Shown here piece after piece: positions 1-9,906 of a stretch of DNA of 64,000 nucleotides. Position 1 is the stretch's first letter. Every line of letters begins with the position of its first letter. This stretch comes from Janibacter sp. DB-40. GTDB lineage: Bacteria > Actinomycetota > Actinomycetes > Actinomycetales > Dermatophilaceae. A program made the translations under genes and the position numbers. Below the pieces are notes generated by a model. It had not been told where the DNA came from. It searched no databases and saw only the letters and a program-made list of their open reading frames with translations. The stretch lies in the NCBI RefSeq assembly GCF_029510815.1, contig NZ_CP120360.1:3224001-3288000 (forward strand), given 5' to 3'.

Positions 1-541
1 CGATCCGATCAAGGCTAGTGAAGTAGGCGAATCTGCAGTTAGCCAACTCTCTCGTGCCTTGAAAGTTCCAGGCGGAACCCCAGACTTCCTGGCTCTCTAA
101 GATGAGCGACCTACTGCTCTTGCTGGTGTGGTGGTACAGCCGAAGGTTGAAGCCGCCATCCGTGCGAACGCGAGCCCGGCCGGCCTTGAGCCGGTCGAGG
201 TTTCGCGGTCCGTGGATGGTGCACCGGTAGATCTGGGATCGGTCGGTCAGCGAGGCGACATGGCTATCACCTTGGACGTCGACGCGGATGACCACATCCC
301 TGCCCCAACGGTTGGCTACGGCAAGGTGGAGTTGGGTATAACCAGGCTCGTCGAGCAACAGAATCGGCGCGTAGAACGACTGCGGCTGCAGCCAGAAGGT
401 TCCCGAGCCTTGCACGACAACCTGGTCGGGCAGAAGCAAGGAGCGGTCACGCCCGTGCACGAGCCGCAACTTGATGAAGCCGCGATAGGCGCCCTCCTCT
501 GGTTCGTCCAGATCGTCAATATGCCCAACCCACGAATCCAT
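1..541 (-). CDS. Unknown protein downstream of hsdR, possible ART-like C-terminus (partial)
   Basis: This frame stays open to the window edge, giving 180 visible residues and no stop, so the C-terminus is missing. It begins 38 bases after the hsdR stop. A TTG at 583-581 overlapping that stop (TTGA) is an alternative coupled start that adds 14 residues. The first ~125 residues are of no family I know. Residues 135-180 read LYHHTSK, then ILES, GSAW and FAYFTSLDRI. This resembles the opening of HYD1-type ADP-ribosyltransferases (LYHYTS...I...G.I..S...YFT). The resemblance is from memory and the catalytic glutamate region would lie outside the window. Position in the hsd operon suggests a defence accessory or effector. 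The reading frame is solid; the function is speculative. Confidence 0.6.
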   Translation of the reverse strand, partial: MDSWVGHIDDLDEPEEGAYRGFIKLRLVHGRDRSLLLPDQVVVQGSGTFWLQPQSFYAPILLLDEPGYTQLHLAVANRWGRDVVIRVDVQGDSHVASLTDRSQIYRCTIHGPRNLDRLKAGRARVRTDGGFNLRLYHHTSKSSRSLILESQEVWGSAWNFQGTRELANCRFAYFTSLDRI

Positions 542-579
542 CAGTTTCGCAGCACTGGCGCTGGCAGAGTGAGGGGGCC

Positions 580-3500
580 TCAATTGCTGACCTGGTTTGA
601 ACCGCTACTGGTGTCGCTTTTCGCGGTCTCGTAAAAGGCATCAGCCAGCGCCACAACCACGCCGTGAGCCCCGGGCCCGTCGCTGAAGAAGTAGTCGGCC
701 ATGGTGTTGTGGGCATCTTGGTTCTCCACGACCGCCTCCGTGACGGCGGCTTGGAAGTCCTGCGACTCCATGAACTGCTTCTTCGAGTTCACCTTCGTCT
801 GGTTCACCAGGTCGGGGTCCGCCATCAGGCGCTCGACGAGCCCGTTGACGAACTCACGGATCTGCGATTCGGCGAAGGACTCTGCCCCGAAGAGGTCGTT
901 CATCTTGTCGATGACCACCTGGAGCGCGACGTACTTCGGGTCCTTCTTCGCGCCAGTTCCGGCAGCGCCGATGCCCTTGAGCTCGCCATCGCCGGTCAGG
1001 GAGATGTCGGCCGCAGTGGCCTTGTTGTGCTTCACTCCGACCAGCACCACGTCGGACAGGTCCACCTCAGCAGACCAGGACTCGTCCTTGATGACCCGCT
1101 CCAGCAGCCGCAGGTAGATCGAGAGCATCTCCATGTACGGGTCGCCGTAGTCGATGATCTGGCTCATGAAGTCGTAGAGACGCACGTACGTGGAGACGTC
1201 CTTGCGGAAGAGGTCGAGCTCGTTGAGCACCACCTTGTCGTCGGTTTCGAGGGCCTTCTCGTAGCGCTTCTGGAATGCGGTCTTGGCCGGTGCCACCGCA
1301 GCGGACAGCGCGCTGTTGCCCTTGCGCGTCACCCACAGCTCGGCGGTCTTGCGGACCTCGTCCTCGGTGAAGATCCCCGCGTGCGCCAGCTTGTTCGCCA
1401 GATGCACCACGACGTACGGGTCGGTCTCGGTCTCGAGGGCCGCGCCCTTGAAGTAGGGCTCGAACGAGGAGCGGATGTCCTCGGGCTTGTTGACGAAGTC
1501 GATGACGAAGGTCTTGCGCTTCTGCTCCCCACTGGCCGTACGGTGCGTGCGGTTCAGTCGCGACAAGGTCTGCACCGCGGTCACCCCGGACAGGCGCTTG
1601 TCGACGTACATCGCCGACAGCAGCGGCTGGTCGAAGCCGGTTTGGAACTTGTTGGCGACCGTCATGATCTTGTACGTGTCGCCCTTGAACGCTGCCGCAA
1701 GATCACTACCCGCGCCGGGGTTCATGTTGGCCTCGGTGAACTCGTCGTCCTTGGTCGGCGCCGGCCCCCACTCGACGGTCCACACCTCGTTCTCGTCCAT
1801 CGTCACCCCACCGGAGAAGGCGACAAGCGTGCGGTAGTTGTACGAGGCATCCTCCGCGGCACGCTTGGCGATGAAGGCATCGATCGCCTTCTTGTACTTC
1901 ACCGCCGACCTTCGCGAGTCCGTCACGACCATCGCCTTGGCCTTGCCCTCGAGCAGGTGCGCGACGTTGGCGTGGAAGTGCTCGACGATGATCTGCACCT
2001 TCTGGCTGATATTCGTCGGGTGCAGCTGCACCCACCGCATCAGCCCCTTACGCGCAGTCCCTTCCTCGACCTCCCCTTCGCCGGTCGTGTTGGCCTTGCC
2101 GGCGATCTTCAGCGCGGTGTCGTAGGACTGGTACCCCTTGAGCACGTCGAGGATGTACCCCTCCTCGATGGCCTGCTTCATCGAGTACAGGTGAAACTCC
2201 ACCCGCTTACCGTCGACTCCCGTGCGGCCAAACAGCTCCAGCGTCTTGTTCTTCGGCGTCGCGGTGAAGGCCAGATAGGAGATGTTCGGCGACTCCGCCC
2301 TCTCCCCCATCTCCGCGGCCAGGACCGACTCGACGTCGACCTGCCCACCCTCCTCGATGTCCTTGACCTCCTCCGCGGTGAGCACCGCCTTGAGCTTGGC
2401 CGAGACCTGCCCGGACTGCGAAGAGTGCGCCTCGTCGGCGATGACGGCGAACTTCTTGCCCTTCAGCGCCGAGTCCTTGCGGATCTCATCCAGCGCGTAC
2501 GGGAAGGTCTGCACCGTCACCGCAATGATCAGCTCACCGTTCCTCAACGCCTGGGCCAGCAGGCTCGACTTCGACGTCGCCCCGGCCTTGCGCACGTCCT
2601 CCGGGCTGATCGTCGCCACGATCTTCCCGCCACCGTCGATCTGCCGGATCGCGTCCTGCAGCTGACCGTCGAGCACCGTGCGGTCGACGACGACGATCAC
2701 CGAGTCGAAGACCTTTACGTCGTCGATGTGCATCCGCGCCAGCCGGTGAGCGGTCCACGCGATCGTGTTCGTCTTGCCCGACCCCGCGGAGTGCTCGATG
2801 AGGTACCGCTGCCCCACCCCTTCCTCCGCGATGGCGGCGGCGATGTTGGTGACGGCCTCCCACTGGTGGAAGCGGGGGAAGAGCATCGACGTGCGGCGAA
2901 GGGAGGTCCCCGTCGCCACGTCCCATTCCTCCTTGGTCTCGACGATCATCAGTCGGCCGATGATGTTCAGCCAGGCGCGCTTCTCCCACACCCGCTCCCA
3001 CAGATATGCCGTCGAAGACTTGCCGTCCGCGGCCGGCGGGTTGCCGGCTCCACCTTCGTTGCCCGTGTTGAAGGGGAGGAAGTGCGTCTTCTCGCCCTCC
3101 AGCCGCGTGGTCATCGCGGCCAGGTCGTTGGAGACCGCGAAGTGCACCAACGCCCGGCGACCGAAGGACAGCAGCGGCTCGACCCGTCCGTTGGTGATCG
3201 GGTGGCGGTCCTTCTTGTACTGGTTGACCGCCTCGTCGAGCGACTGCGTGAAGTCGGTCTTCAGCTCCACAGTCGCCACCGGCAGACCGTTGACGAAGAA
3301 GACTAGGTCGATGCTGCGCTGGTCCGCGGTCGAGAAGTGCACCTGACGCATCACCCGAACCCGCATCGCGGCGTACTGCTCGACCGTCGTCTGGTTCAGG
3401 GACGTCTCGGGACGGAACTGGGCCATCTTCAACCGGCCACCACCGATGAAGTGCACTCCGTTGCGCAGGATGTTGAGCATCCCGCCACCGTGCTCGAGCG

Positions 3501-3732
3501 GCTTGTCCAGCGCCGTGGTCAGCACGTCGAGGAACTTCGCCTCCGAGCCCGCAGCCTTCAACGCCTTGGCGAAGGGAGCCGGCTGCGTCTCCTCCAGCCA
3601 CGCGAAGAGGTCCTCCGGGAACAGCGCCCGCTCCCGGTCATAATCCTTGTCGTTCTTCGCATACAGCCAGCCCTGGGCCTCGAGGTACGCACAGATCTCG
3701 GACTCGAAGACCACCTCGTTGTGGTCAGCCAT
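580..3732 (-). CDS. hsdR: Type I restriction endonuclease, R subunit
   Basis: This is the motor and nuclease subunit of a type I restriction-modification complex. It translocates DNA from an unmethylated target and cuts at a distance. The 1050-residue product has the usual domain order. The N-terminal PD-(D/E)xK nuclease shows D142 and E156-x-K158 (VATVELK). The SF2 motor follows, with Walker A HSAGSGKT (314-321) and a DEAH box (433-436). A C-terminal helical domain completes it. The ATG at 3732 overlaps the hsdS stop (TGATG), so translation is probably coupled; a GTG one codon upstream is possible. It looks intact at about the usual length. Confidence 0.95.
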   Translation of the reverse strand: MADHNEVVFESEICAYLEAQGWLYAKNDKDYDRERALFPEDLFAWLEETQPAPFAKALKAAGSEAKFLDVLTTALDKPLEHGGGMLNILRNGVHFIGGGRLKMAQFRPETSLNQTTVEQYAAMRVRVMRQVHFSTADQRSIDLVFFVNGLPVATVELKTDFTQSLDEAVNQYKKDRHPITNGRVEPLLSFGRRALVHFAVSNDLAAMTTRLEGEKTHFLPFNTGNEGGAGNPPAADGKSSTAYLWERVWEKRAWLNIIGRLMIVETKEEWDVATGTSLRRTSMLFPRFHQWEAVTNIAAAIAEEGVGQRYLIEHSAGSGKTNTIAWTAHRLARMHIDDVKVFDSVIVVVDRTVLDGQLQDAIRQIDGGGKIVATISPEDVRKAGATSKSSLLAQALRNGELIIAVTVQTFPYALDEIRKDSALKGKKFAVIADEAHSSQSGQVSAKLKAVLTAEEVKDIEEGGQVDVESVLAAEMGERAESPNISYLAFTATPKNKTLELFGRTGVDGKRVEFHLYSMKQAIEEGYILDVLKGYQSYDTALKIAGKANTTGEGEVEEGTARKGLMRWVQLHPTNISQKVQIIVEHFHANVAHLLEGKAKAMVVTDSRRSAVKYKKAIDAFIAKRAAEDASYNYRTLVAFSGGVTMDENEVWTVEWGPAPTKDDEFTEANMNPGAGSDLAAAFKGDTYKIMTVANKFQTGFDQPLLSAMYVDKRLSGVTAVQTLSRLNRTHRTASGEQKRKTFVIDFVNKPEDIRSSFEPYFKGAALETETDPYVVVHLANKLAHAGIFTEDEVRKTAELWVTRKGNSALSAAVAPAKTAFQKRYEKALETDDKVVLNELDLFRKDVSTYVRLYDFMSQIIDYGDPYMEMLSIYLRLLERVIKDESWSAEVDLSDVVLVGVKHNKATAADISLTGDGELKGIGAAGTGAKKDPKYVALQVVIDKMNDLFGAESFAESQIREFVNGLVERLMADPDLVNQTKVNSKKQFMESQDFQAAVTEAVVENQDAHNTMADYFFSDGPGAHGVVVALADAFYETAKSDTSSGSNQVSN

Positions 3733-4964
3733 CACGCCACCTCTCGCACGTCGATCTGCCCCGTCACCGCAGCCGTGATCAACGCTGCCCGCCGCTCACG
3801 AGAAAGCTCGATGAACTTCTCAGTCTCGGAAATGAGGCTGTCGATCTTCCCTGTCTCCTCATCCAAGTAGGCCGCGATACGGCGCTGCTCATCGACGGGT
3901 GGCGCGGCGACCGGCAAGGCGCGGATGGCCGACACGTTGATCCTTCGGAATGTGCTGCCGATCATTGCGCTCTCAATTGCGTGTTGCACTTCCGCCCCAA
4001 GCAATGCATACCTCAGGTACACGGGGTCCACAGACGAATTTCGCCGGAGCAGGACCGTCTCCTGGCCGATCGCGAACCTTGGGAGATCTGGAGTGACGAT
4101 GGAGACAAGCCCGACGGAGACATTACGGATGAAGAGAAGGTCACCGGCTCGCGGCCCTCGGCTTCCGCTTCGCAAGTGTTCGAAGAACTCCGGTGTCGTA
4201 TACGAGCATGACGACAAGTCGACGGCCGCGCCCTGACACTCGCGAATGCTTGCCACGGGGAAGCGTTCGTCGCCATCGACGAACTCCGCCGTTACGTGGG
4301 CGCAGTCGATGACATCGACCAGCCTTCGAAGTTGGGTCCGCTCTGACGCGTGGCCGAGTACCGAATGGGAGATCAGAGCAGCCCTTCGCTCGCGGAGCAT
4401 CTCGATCAGGCGCTGCTGTTCCTCGATGAGCGTGTCGATGCGAGCAGTCTCGCGGTCGAGGTAGTCAGCGATTGCACGCTGGGCACTGAGATCTGGCATA
4501 TCGATACGGATCTCACGAAAGTCCCCCTGGCTAATGTTCTGCATCGATGAGCTTGTACCAACGCTCGCTGCCTCCACCTGTGAACGATATTGCTCGGTCT
4601 TCGTCCACCAGTCGATGTAGCGGTGATCTGCACCGTTGAATGTGATGGACCAGAGGCGATCAGGCAAGTAGAGGTTCGGGAAGTCACGCCGTACGGCAGC
4701 CGCCACCCCCAAGTGCTGCTTCGTGTTCATCCTGCTGACGATCAACGCACCCTCGCGAACTGGACACGAGACCAGATCCACCTCGGCCGCCTCGACCTCC
4801 TTATTCTGATTTGGGTCGAATGTCCCGCCATAGACAGCACTCGTCTTAAGCACCCCAACTTCGCCCCTAGGGGCAGGCCAAGGTGCGCCGTTGACGCTGG
4901 TCCCGCTCTGCACGGACTTGATGAACCTCTTTAGGGGCACGCCTGACGAACGTGGATCAGTCAC
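3732..4964 (-). CDS. hsdS: Type I restriction-modification specificity subunit
   Basis: HsdS recognises the split target sequence for both methylation and restriction. The 410-residue product has two target-recognition domains. Each is followed by the conserved helical spacer: AIADYLDRETARIDTLI with LRERRAALI, and IAAYLDEETGKIDSLI with SRERRAALI. I place the start at the GTG at 4964, which overlaps the end of hsdM, because residues encoded further upstream are a serine/arginine-rich shadow of hsdM. The gene overlaps hsdR at its stop. HsdS recognition domains vary fast, so the target cannot be predicted. Confidence 0.93.
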   Translation of the reverse strand: MTDPRSSGVPLKRFIKSVQSGTSVNGAPWPAPRGEVGVLKTSAVYGGTFDPNQNKEVEAAEVDLVSCPVREGALIVSRMNTKQHLGVAAAVRRDFPNLYLPDRLWSITFNGADHRYIDWWTKTEQYRSQVEAASVGTSSSMQNISQGDFREIRIDMPDLSAQRAIADYLDRETARIDTLIEEQQRLIEMLRERRAALISHSVLGHASERTQLRRLVDVIDCAHVTAEFVDGDERFPVASIRECQGAAVDLSSCSYTTPEFFEHLRSGSRGPRAGDLLFIRNVSVGLVSIVTPDLPRFAIGQETVLLRRNSSVDPVYLRYALLGAEVQHAIESAMIGSTFRRINVSAIRALPVAAPPVDEQRRIAAYLDEETGKIDSLISETEKFIELSRERRAALITAAVTGQIDVREVA

Positions 4965-6729
4965 CTTCGACCTCCCGCAGAAGGTCGAGGATCTTGGCGA
5001 CCTGCTTCTCCAGATCGGCGTCGATCTCGGCGAGAGGTCGTGGCGGGGTGTACGTGTAGAAGTGGCGGGTGAAGGGGATCTCGTAGCCGACCTTCGTCTT
5101 GGCGTGGTCGATCCAGGCCTCGGGTACGTGAGGTGCAACCTCGGCGTCGAAGTAGGCCTGGATGACTTCGCTTCGAGACGCTCCTTCGTCGCTCCTCAGC
5201 GAGCGGTCATCGTCGGGGTCGAGACCGTAGGTGAAGGGGACGCTCTCGGTGTCGCGCTTCTTGCTGTCCGCCTTCGGCTTGCCCTTGCGGTCGGTGACGG
5301 GCTCCCCTTCGTCATCCAACAAAGGACGCTCGACGGTGATCGTCCAGTACCCGAAGTCCTCGTTGCTGAGCACCTTGGACTGCTCGCTGTCCGCATCCTT
5401 GAACTCGTCGTAGAGCGCGACGACCTTAGCCCGGTCGTCATCGCTGATCTCGCGGTTCTTCGACCCGAGGCTCTTGCGCATCTTGGTCCACGCCGAGGTG
5501 CCGTCGATGAGCTGGACCGTGCCCTTGCGGTCGGGGTGCTTGGAGTTGTCGAGTATCCAGATGTAGGTCGCGATGCCGGTGTTGAAGAACATGTTCGTCG
5601 GCAGGGCGACGATCGCCTCGACGAGGTCGTTCTCCAACAGGTACCGACGGATCTCGGAGGGCCCGGAGCCGGCGCCACCGTTGAAGAGCGGGGAGCCGTT
5701 CATGACGATCCCGACCCGGCCACCGCCGTCCTGCGGGTCGCGCATCTTGTGCGCGAGGTGGAGCAGGAAGAGCATCTGCCCGTCGGAGGTTGCTGGCAGT
5801 CCCGGGGCGAAGCGGCCGAAGGGGCCGGCCTGCTCTCGCTCGTCCTTGACCGCCTTGGCGTACTGCTTCCAGTCCACGCCGTAGGGCGGGTTGGACATGC
5901 AAAAGTCGAACTGACGGTTCGGGAAGGCGTCGTCGGTCAGGGTGTTGCCGAAGGCGATGTTGCTCGGGTCGTTGCCCTTCGCGAGCATGTCCGACTTGCA
6001 GATCGCGTAAGACTGCGGGTTGTACTCCTGCCCGAAGAGACTCAGGCGCGCATCGGGGTTCTGCTCGAGTAGGTGCTCCTGTGCGAGCGAGAGCATGCCA
6101 CCCGTGCCGGCCGTGGGGTCGTAGAGGGTGCGGACGATGCCGGCCTCGGTCAGGCCGGCGTCCTCCTCGGCGAAGAGGAGGTCTACGAGGAGCTTGATCG
6201 CGTCGCGGGGCGTGTAGTGGTCTCCGGAGGTCTCGTTCGCGGCCTCGTTGAACTTGCGGATGATGTACTCGAAGGCGTCTCCCATGTCCGAGTTGGAGAC
6301 CCTGCTCGGGTGGAGGTCGATCGCCCCGAAGGACTTGACGACCTCACGCAAGAGTTCGGCCTTCTCGAGGGCGACGATCTCCTTCTTGAAGTCGAAGTAC
6401 TCGAAGACATCGACGTCCGGGGAGAACCGGTCGATGTAGTCGTTGAGGTTGTCCGCCAGGCCGTCGGCGTCCTTGAGCAGGTTGCCGAAGGAGTAGTTCG
6501 AGGTGTTGTAGAACGTCCGGCCGGTGGCCTTCTTGACCTCGACCTTGAGCCGGTTGGGGTTGTCGTACTTCGCCGCCAGCTCACGCACAGTCTCGCGATC
6601 AGGCTCGAGGAGGCAGTCCAGGCGCCGCAGGATCGTCAGCGGGAGGATCACGTTGCCGTACTGGTTGGGCCGGTACGGCCCCCGCAGCTGGTCAGCAATC
6701 GACCAGATGAAACTTCCGAGCGTGCTCAC
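4957..6729 (-). CDS. hsdM: Type I restriction-modification N6-adenine methyltransferase
   Basis: HsdM methylates adenine in the HsdS target, using S-adenosylmethionine. The 590-residue product starts STLGSFIWSIAD, typical of HsdM N-termini. It carries the SAM-binding motif DPTAGTGGM (204-212) and the catalytic NPPYG (280-284). I prefer the GTG at 6729, which follows GGGGGAG closely and matches the family N-terminus, over a TTG at 6753. The gene overlaps hsdS by 8 bases and begins 110 bases after the second tniQ. hsdM-S-R are therefore cotranscribed and could also be read through from the transposition genes. Confidence 0.95.
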   Translation of the reverse strand: MSTLGSFIWSIADQLRGPYRPNQYGNVILPLTILRRLDCLLEPDRETVRELAAKYDNPNRLKVEVKKATGRTFYNTSNYSFGNLLKDADGLADNLNDYIDRFSPDVDVFEYFDFKKEIVALEKAELLREVVKSFGAIDLHPSRVSNSDMGDAFEYIIRKFNEAANETSGDHYTPRDAIKLLVDLLFAEEDAGLTEAGIVRTLYDPTAGTGGMLSLAQEHLLEQNPDARLSLFGQEYNPQSYAICKSDMLAKGNDPSNIAFGNTLTDDAFPNRQFDFCMSNPPYGVDWKQYAKAVKDEREQAGPFGRFAPGLPATSDGQMLFLLHLAHKMRDPQDGGGRVGIVMNGSPLFNGGAGSGPSEIRRYLLENDLVEAIVALPTNMFFNTGIATYIWILDNSKHPDRKGTVQLIDGTSAWTKMRKSLGSKNREISDDDRAKVVALYDEFKDADSEQSKVLSNEDFGYWTITVERPLLDDEGEPVTDRKGKPKADSKKRDTESVPFTYGLDPDDDRSLRSDEGASRSEVIQAYFDAEVAPHVPEAWIDHAKTKVGYEIPFTRHFYTYTPPRPLAEIDADLEKQVAKILDLLREVEGD

Positions 6730-6839
6730 AGACTCCCCCGCGACAGACGACAATCGATGCCCTCATCGTGCCGCACACAATGAGGAGCTGAGCCACTGGT
6801 TCGCCGAACTCCCCATAACTTTCCGTGCTCACTTTGCGG

Positions 6840-8501
6840 CTAGCTGGCCAGCACCTCGCGTAGGGAACGCTGTTGATCCTCGCTGAGCGATGCCGCGAAG
6901 CGGCGGTACGACGCCCTGCGATTAGCGGTAGGAGGAGTAACCCATGCGGGGCTGGTCCCCAAATGGCCTTCGGCTACGTGGGTCCAGAGCCAGGTAATGG
7001 TGTACGCCTTGCTCGTGCAGGCGGTTCCGGGTCGGAAAACCTCGACCCAGCGGACAAACCAGTCGCCGGCCCTACCCAGATGCCGCACGACTTGTTCGAA
7101 CGCGCGGTAGTCCGTCACCGGCATCTGCCTCCCCAAGGCGCGCAGAGCTTGGAGAACCCGCGTCGTGTCTGCCGTCTGGCCGGTGGCGCAGGCTTCCGCG
7201 GTCTGGGTGCCCACTTCTTCGGACAGACCAAGCCCCGACGCGGCCTCGGCCCAGGTGGTCACGTTCGGGTGAGTGCGCGCTAGGCACAGTGCCGCAAAGG
7301 TGCGCACAGTCTCCGGGCGGGAGGTGAAAAGTCCGGACAGGTGCTGGAGATAAAGGTCCTCCGGGATGACTTGTGGGATGTTCATCACCTTCGGGGTCAG
7401 GGGGTTTATCTCGTCCAAGGCGCGCGAGAGGCGGCGGCGTGGGGCCTGCACCGCCATGATCAGGCGGGTGGTGGTCGGGTCGGGGAGGGTGTGATCTGCG
7501 GCCCAGCCGAGGACGCCGTCTCGCGTGCGTGGGATGTGGTCTGTCCAGAAGGCGAGTTCGGCCGCTGCCCTCTCGGTGGATGGTGCGGCGAGGACTCGGT
7601 CTGCGGCGGTCAGGGCTCGTGAACGAAGCCTGGGTTCGGATGGCGGGGCGATGCCCCACCGCGGTGCCCGTGACGAGGTGCCCCTGCGCTGGTCGCGGTT
7701 GAGGTGCCGCGCCCAGTACGGCAGGTCACGTGGGTTGTCGGCGGCACTGGCGATGTGCAGTAGGAGGGTGGTCAGGCTCCGAAGGGCGTGGTGGTAGTCC
7801 TTGGCGCTGGTCGTCTCACCGAGGACGGTTGCCCGACCCTCGGCGAGGGCGACGTCATATCGGGTTTGGCGTTCGAGACAGCCAGGGTCAGCTCGCGGCG
7901 CATAGAGCTCGGCAAGGTCCGTGGGGCAGTGCTGCCCGCGGGCACCAAGGGCGTTGCCACAGATGGGTCCGTGGCCGCTGGGTCGGAGGAAGCCGTGCCG
8001 AGTGGCTCGGAAGGGTTTCGTGCAGACGGGGCACGTGCTGACTAGGTAGACCCCGTGACGGGTGCACACGGTCATGGTCGGTAGCCGCCACCGGAGCTGC
8101 CAGGTGGCGTTCATGCGTAGGCAGCGTGGGCAGATCTGGGTGCCGTTGCCCGGGAGCCATCCCTTCGCGGACAGGGCTCGGTAGCTGGCAGGTCGATGGT
8201 GTTCGAGTCCGGTCAGGTCGAGCACCGTGCCGTCGTACTGGGCCAGGGTTGCGGCGCGTAGCTGCTCGCGCGGCAGACCGGTCACCGCGCTCAGGGCAGT
8301 CAACGTGCGCGCTGAGGGGGTGAGCATCAGGAAGCGGACGGTGTCGGTTGTGGCGGTGATCAGACGCGACAGGTCTGCGGGGCGAAGGTGGTTCGCCTCG
8401 GCCAGGTGCTCGAGGTAGCTGTCCAGAGCCTGACCGGCCGGCAGCGCCGGTCGGCTGGGGAGGCGCCTACCAACTGCGAAGTCACCCGGCGCCGCGCTCA
8501 C
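6840..8501 (-). CDS. tniQ: TniQ/TnsD-family target-selection protein (second copy)
   Basis: TniQ proteins select the target in Tn7-like transposition and bridge DNA or an effector to the AAA+ ATPase. The 553-residue product has the family zinc finger: CPRC, then WQLRWRLPTMTVCTRHG and CPVC at about residues 115-155. A long helical C-terminus follows. The start is the GTG at 8501, preceded by AAGGGAG at 7 bases and overlapping the end of the upstream tniQ by 20 bases. Elements with two TniQ proteins often use one for a fixed chromosomal site and one for mobile targets. Which is which cannot be told here. As the larger copy with the fuller finger, this is the better TnsD-like candidate. Confidence 0.85.
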   Translation of the reverse strand: MSAAPGDFAVGRRLPSRPALPAGQALDSYLEHLAEANHLRPADLSRLITATTDTVRFLMLTPSARTLTALSAVTGLPREQLRAATLAQYDGTVLDLTGLEHHRPASYRALSAKGWLPGNGTQICPRCLRMNATWQLRWRLPTMTVCTRHGVYLVSTCPVCTKPFRATRHGFLRPSGHGPICGNALGARGQHCPTDLAELYAPRADPGCLERQTRYDVALAEGRATVLGETTSAKDYHHALRSLTTLLLHIASAADNPRDLPYWARHLNRDQRRGTSSRAPRWGIAPPSEPRLRSRALTAADRVLAAPSTERAAAELAFWTDHIPRTRDGVLGWAADHTLPDPTTTRLIMAVQAPRRRLSRALDEINPLTPKVMNIPQVIPEDLYLQHLSGLFTSRPETVRTFAALCLARTHPNVTTWAEAASGLGLSEEVGTQTAEACATGQTADTTRVLQALRALGRQMPVTDYRAFEQVVRHLGRAGDWFVRWVEVFRPGTACTSKAYTITWLWTHVAEGHLGTSPAWVTPPTANRRASYRRFAASLSEDQQRSLREVLAS

Positions 8502-9906
8502 GCCGCTGCTCCCTTCGCTGTGTGGTGGTGGCCGCAGGTATCTCCTCGAGGCGCTGCTGCCACCACTCACGCAGGACCAGTCGGCCCTCGGGGTTGAGGG
8601 CGCGGTCGAAGGAGCGCATGAGTTTCTGCGACATGTGGGGATGCGGGCCGCCTGCGGGGCGCCCGAGGGTCGCGTCGAGCCACACCCAGGCTGCCGCGAG
8701 TTCTCGGATGCTCACGGAGCCGGTCTCGAGTGGGGGAAGACGCCGAGTGACACGAACGGGCACGGCCGTCAGATGGCGTAGGTCGCCCCGCACTCGGTGA
8801 AGGTCTCTGAGAGGCCCTCGATGAAGGAGCGTGGCGTGAGCAGCCATGTAGCGCAGGGCTGTCGTGTTGGACAACAGCAGGACGGCGACGCGCAATGTTC
8901 GGTCGCTCACCGAGTGATGCTGCTGCGCAGCCACGGCCCGGAGGCTGCGCCTACTGGGCCGCTGCCCAGCAGCGAGGGTCGCCAGCACGAGCGCTTCAGC
9001 GGTCCTCAGAGTCTGCAGGTAGGGCGGAAGGACAACGGGGTCCTCGCGCAGACGAACGGTGGTGGGTATGTGCTCGAAGTCCATTCCGGTGGCGTCGAGG
9101 AGCTCGAGGAGTCCGTGCTCGGCGTCATCCGGGGTGTGCCACGGAGGGAGGGAGTCTGTTTCGGGTCGCCAGGTCTCGCTCATCACGGCGAAGGTGTCGA
9201 TCCGATCCCGGGTCGTCGCGGTGTCACTCGAGTAGGGCCAGGTCAGGGCGAGGAGGGCCGCTGTCACCGAGGGTGGGCGCGCGGTGATCACTCCGGGCGT
9301 GATGGCCCACCGCGCGAATCGGACCGCGCGGGATCGCCACTCAGTGGTCTCCCCCTCCAAGAGCGACGGCCAGTCGGTCCACAAGGCTGGCTCCTGGGCT
9401 CGCATGAGTGCCTCGAGGCGGGTCAGTCGCTCCCGAGCGTGCTGGGACTGATCTGCCTGATCCAGAGTCTCAAGAACCTCAGCCTGCACGTCCATGAGCG
9501 CACTTGGCGGAGGGAGGGGGTCTGGGTCCTGCCTATCCGCCAGCAGCGCGCCGCATCGGGGGCAGAGGACAACGATGTTGAGCCGCGCGTCGACGGTAGA
9601 GACGTCGCACGTGCGGCATATTGCCGGCTGGCCAGACCACCGTCTGCCAGTACGCGCCCGGTCCAGGGATGCCGCGGGGAAGGCGCCAGTCAGGGTTGCT
9701 CGACGCAGCCGGTCGGGCCGAGTCCCGGTCTGCTGGGCCAGGCTGGTGATCATCGCCGCAGGCGGGTCCTCACAGATGCGGGTGAGTTGGGCGTGACCCG
9801 TCAGCGCGGTCGAAGTTAATTCGTTGGCGACTGCGCACCGTTTCAGGTATGCCTCCAAATCTTCATGGTCCTGTAGGCGTGGTCGGACAGGAAGCCGAGT
9901 GGTCAT
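8482..9906 (-). CDS. tniQ: TniQ-family target-selection protein (first copy)
   Basis: The 474-residue product has a TniQ-like N-terminus (DLEAYLKRCAVANELT) followed by a compact zinc ribbon, CRTC ... CPRC, at about residues 95-120. Its C-terminal half is helical with no motif I recognise. It starts on an ATG at 9906 that overlaps the tniB stop (ATGA), so it is coupled to the ATPase gene. The CxxH half of the longer TniQ finger is not apparent, so this copy is divergent from its neighbour. Assignment rests on the N-terminal pattern, the ribbon and the operon position. Confidence 0.75.
   Translation of the reverse strand: MTTRLPVRPRLQDHEDLEAYLKRCAVANELTSTALTGHAQLTRICEDPPAAMITSLAQQTGTRPDRLRRATLTGAFPAASLDRARTGRRWSGQPAICRTCDVSTVDARLNIVVLCPRCGALLADRQDPDPLPPPSALMDVQAEVLETLDQADQSQHARERLTRLEALMRAQEPALWTDWPSLLEGETTEWRSRAVRFARWAITPGVITARPPSVTAALLALTWPYSSDTATTRDRIDTFAVMSETWRPETDSLPPWHTPDDAEHGLLELLDATGMDFEHIPTTVRLREDPVVLPPYLQTLRTAEALVLATLAAGQRPSRRSLRAVAAQQHHSVSDRTLRVAVLLLSNTTALRYMAAHATLLHRGPLRDLHRVRGDLRHLTAVPVRVTRRLPPLETGSVSIRELAAAWVWLDATLGRPAGGPHPHMSQKLMRSFDRALNPEGRLVLREWWQQRLEEIPAATTTQRREQRRERGAG

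Noticed and set aside
128..634. Plus-strand frame of 168 codons at the left edge
   Set aside because: The minus-strand frame 541-1 gives a more natural protein in the same direction as hsdR, and the plus-strand product looks like its reverse shadow.
664..3306. A very long open frame on the plus strand opposite hsdR
   Set aside because: It is the antisense shadow of a real gene in GC-rich DNA. It is made of Arg/Leu/Val/His-rich low-complexity protein without domains, and hsdR on the other strand is complete and conserved.
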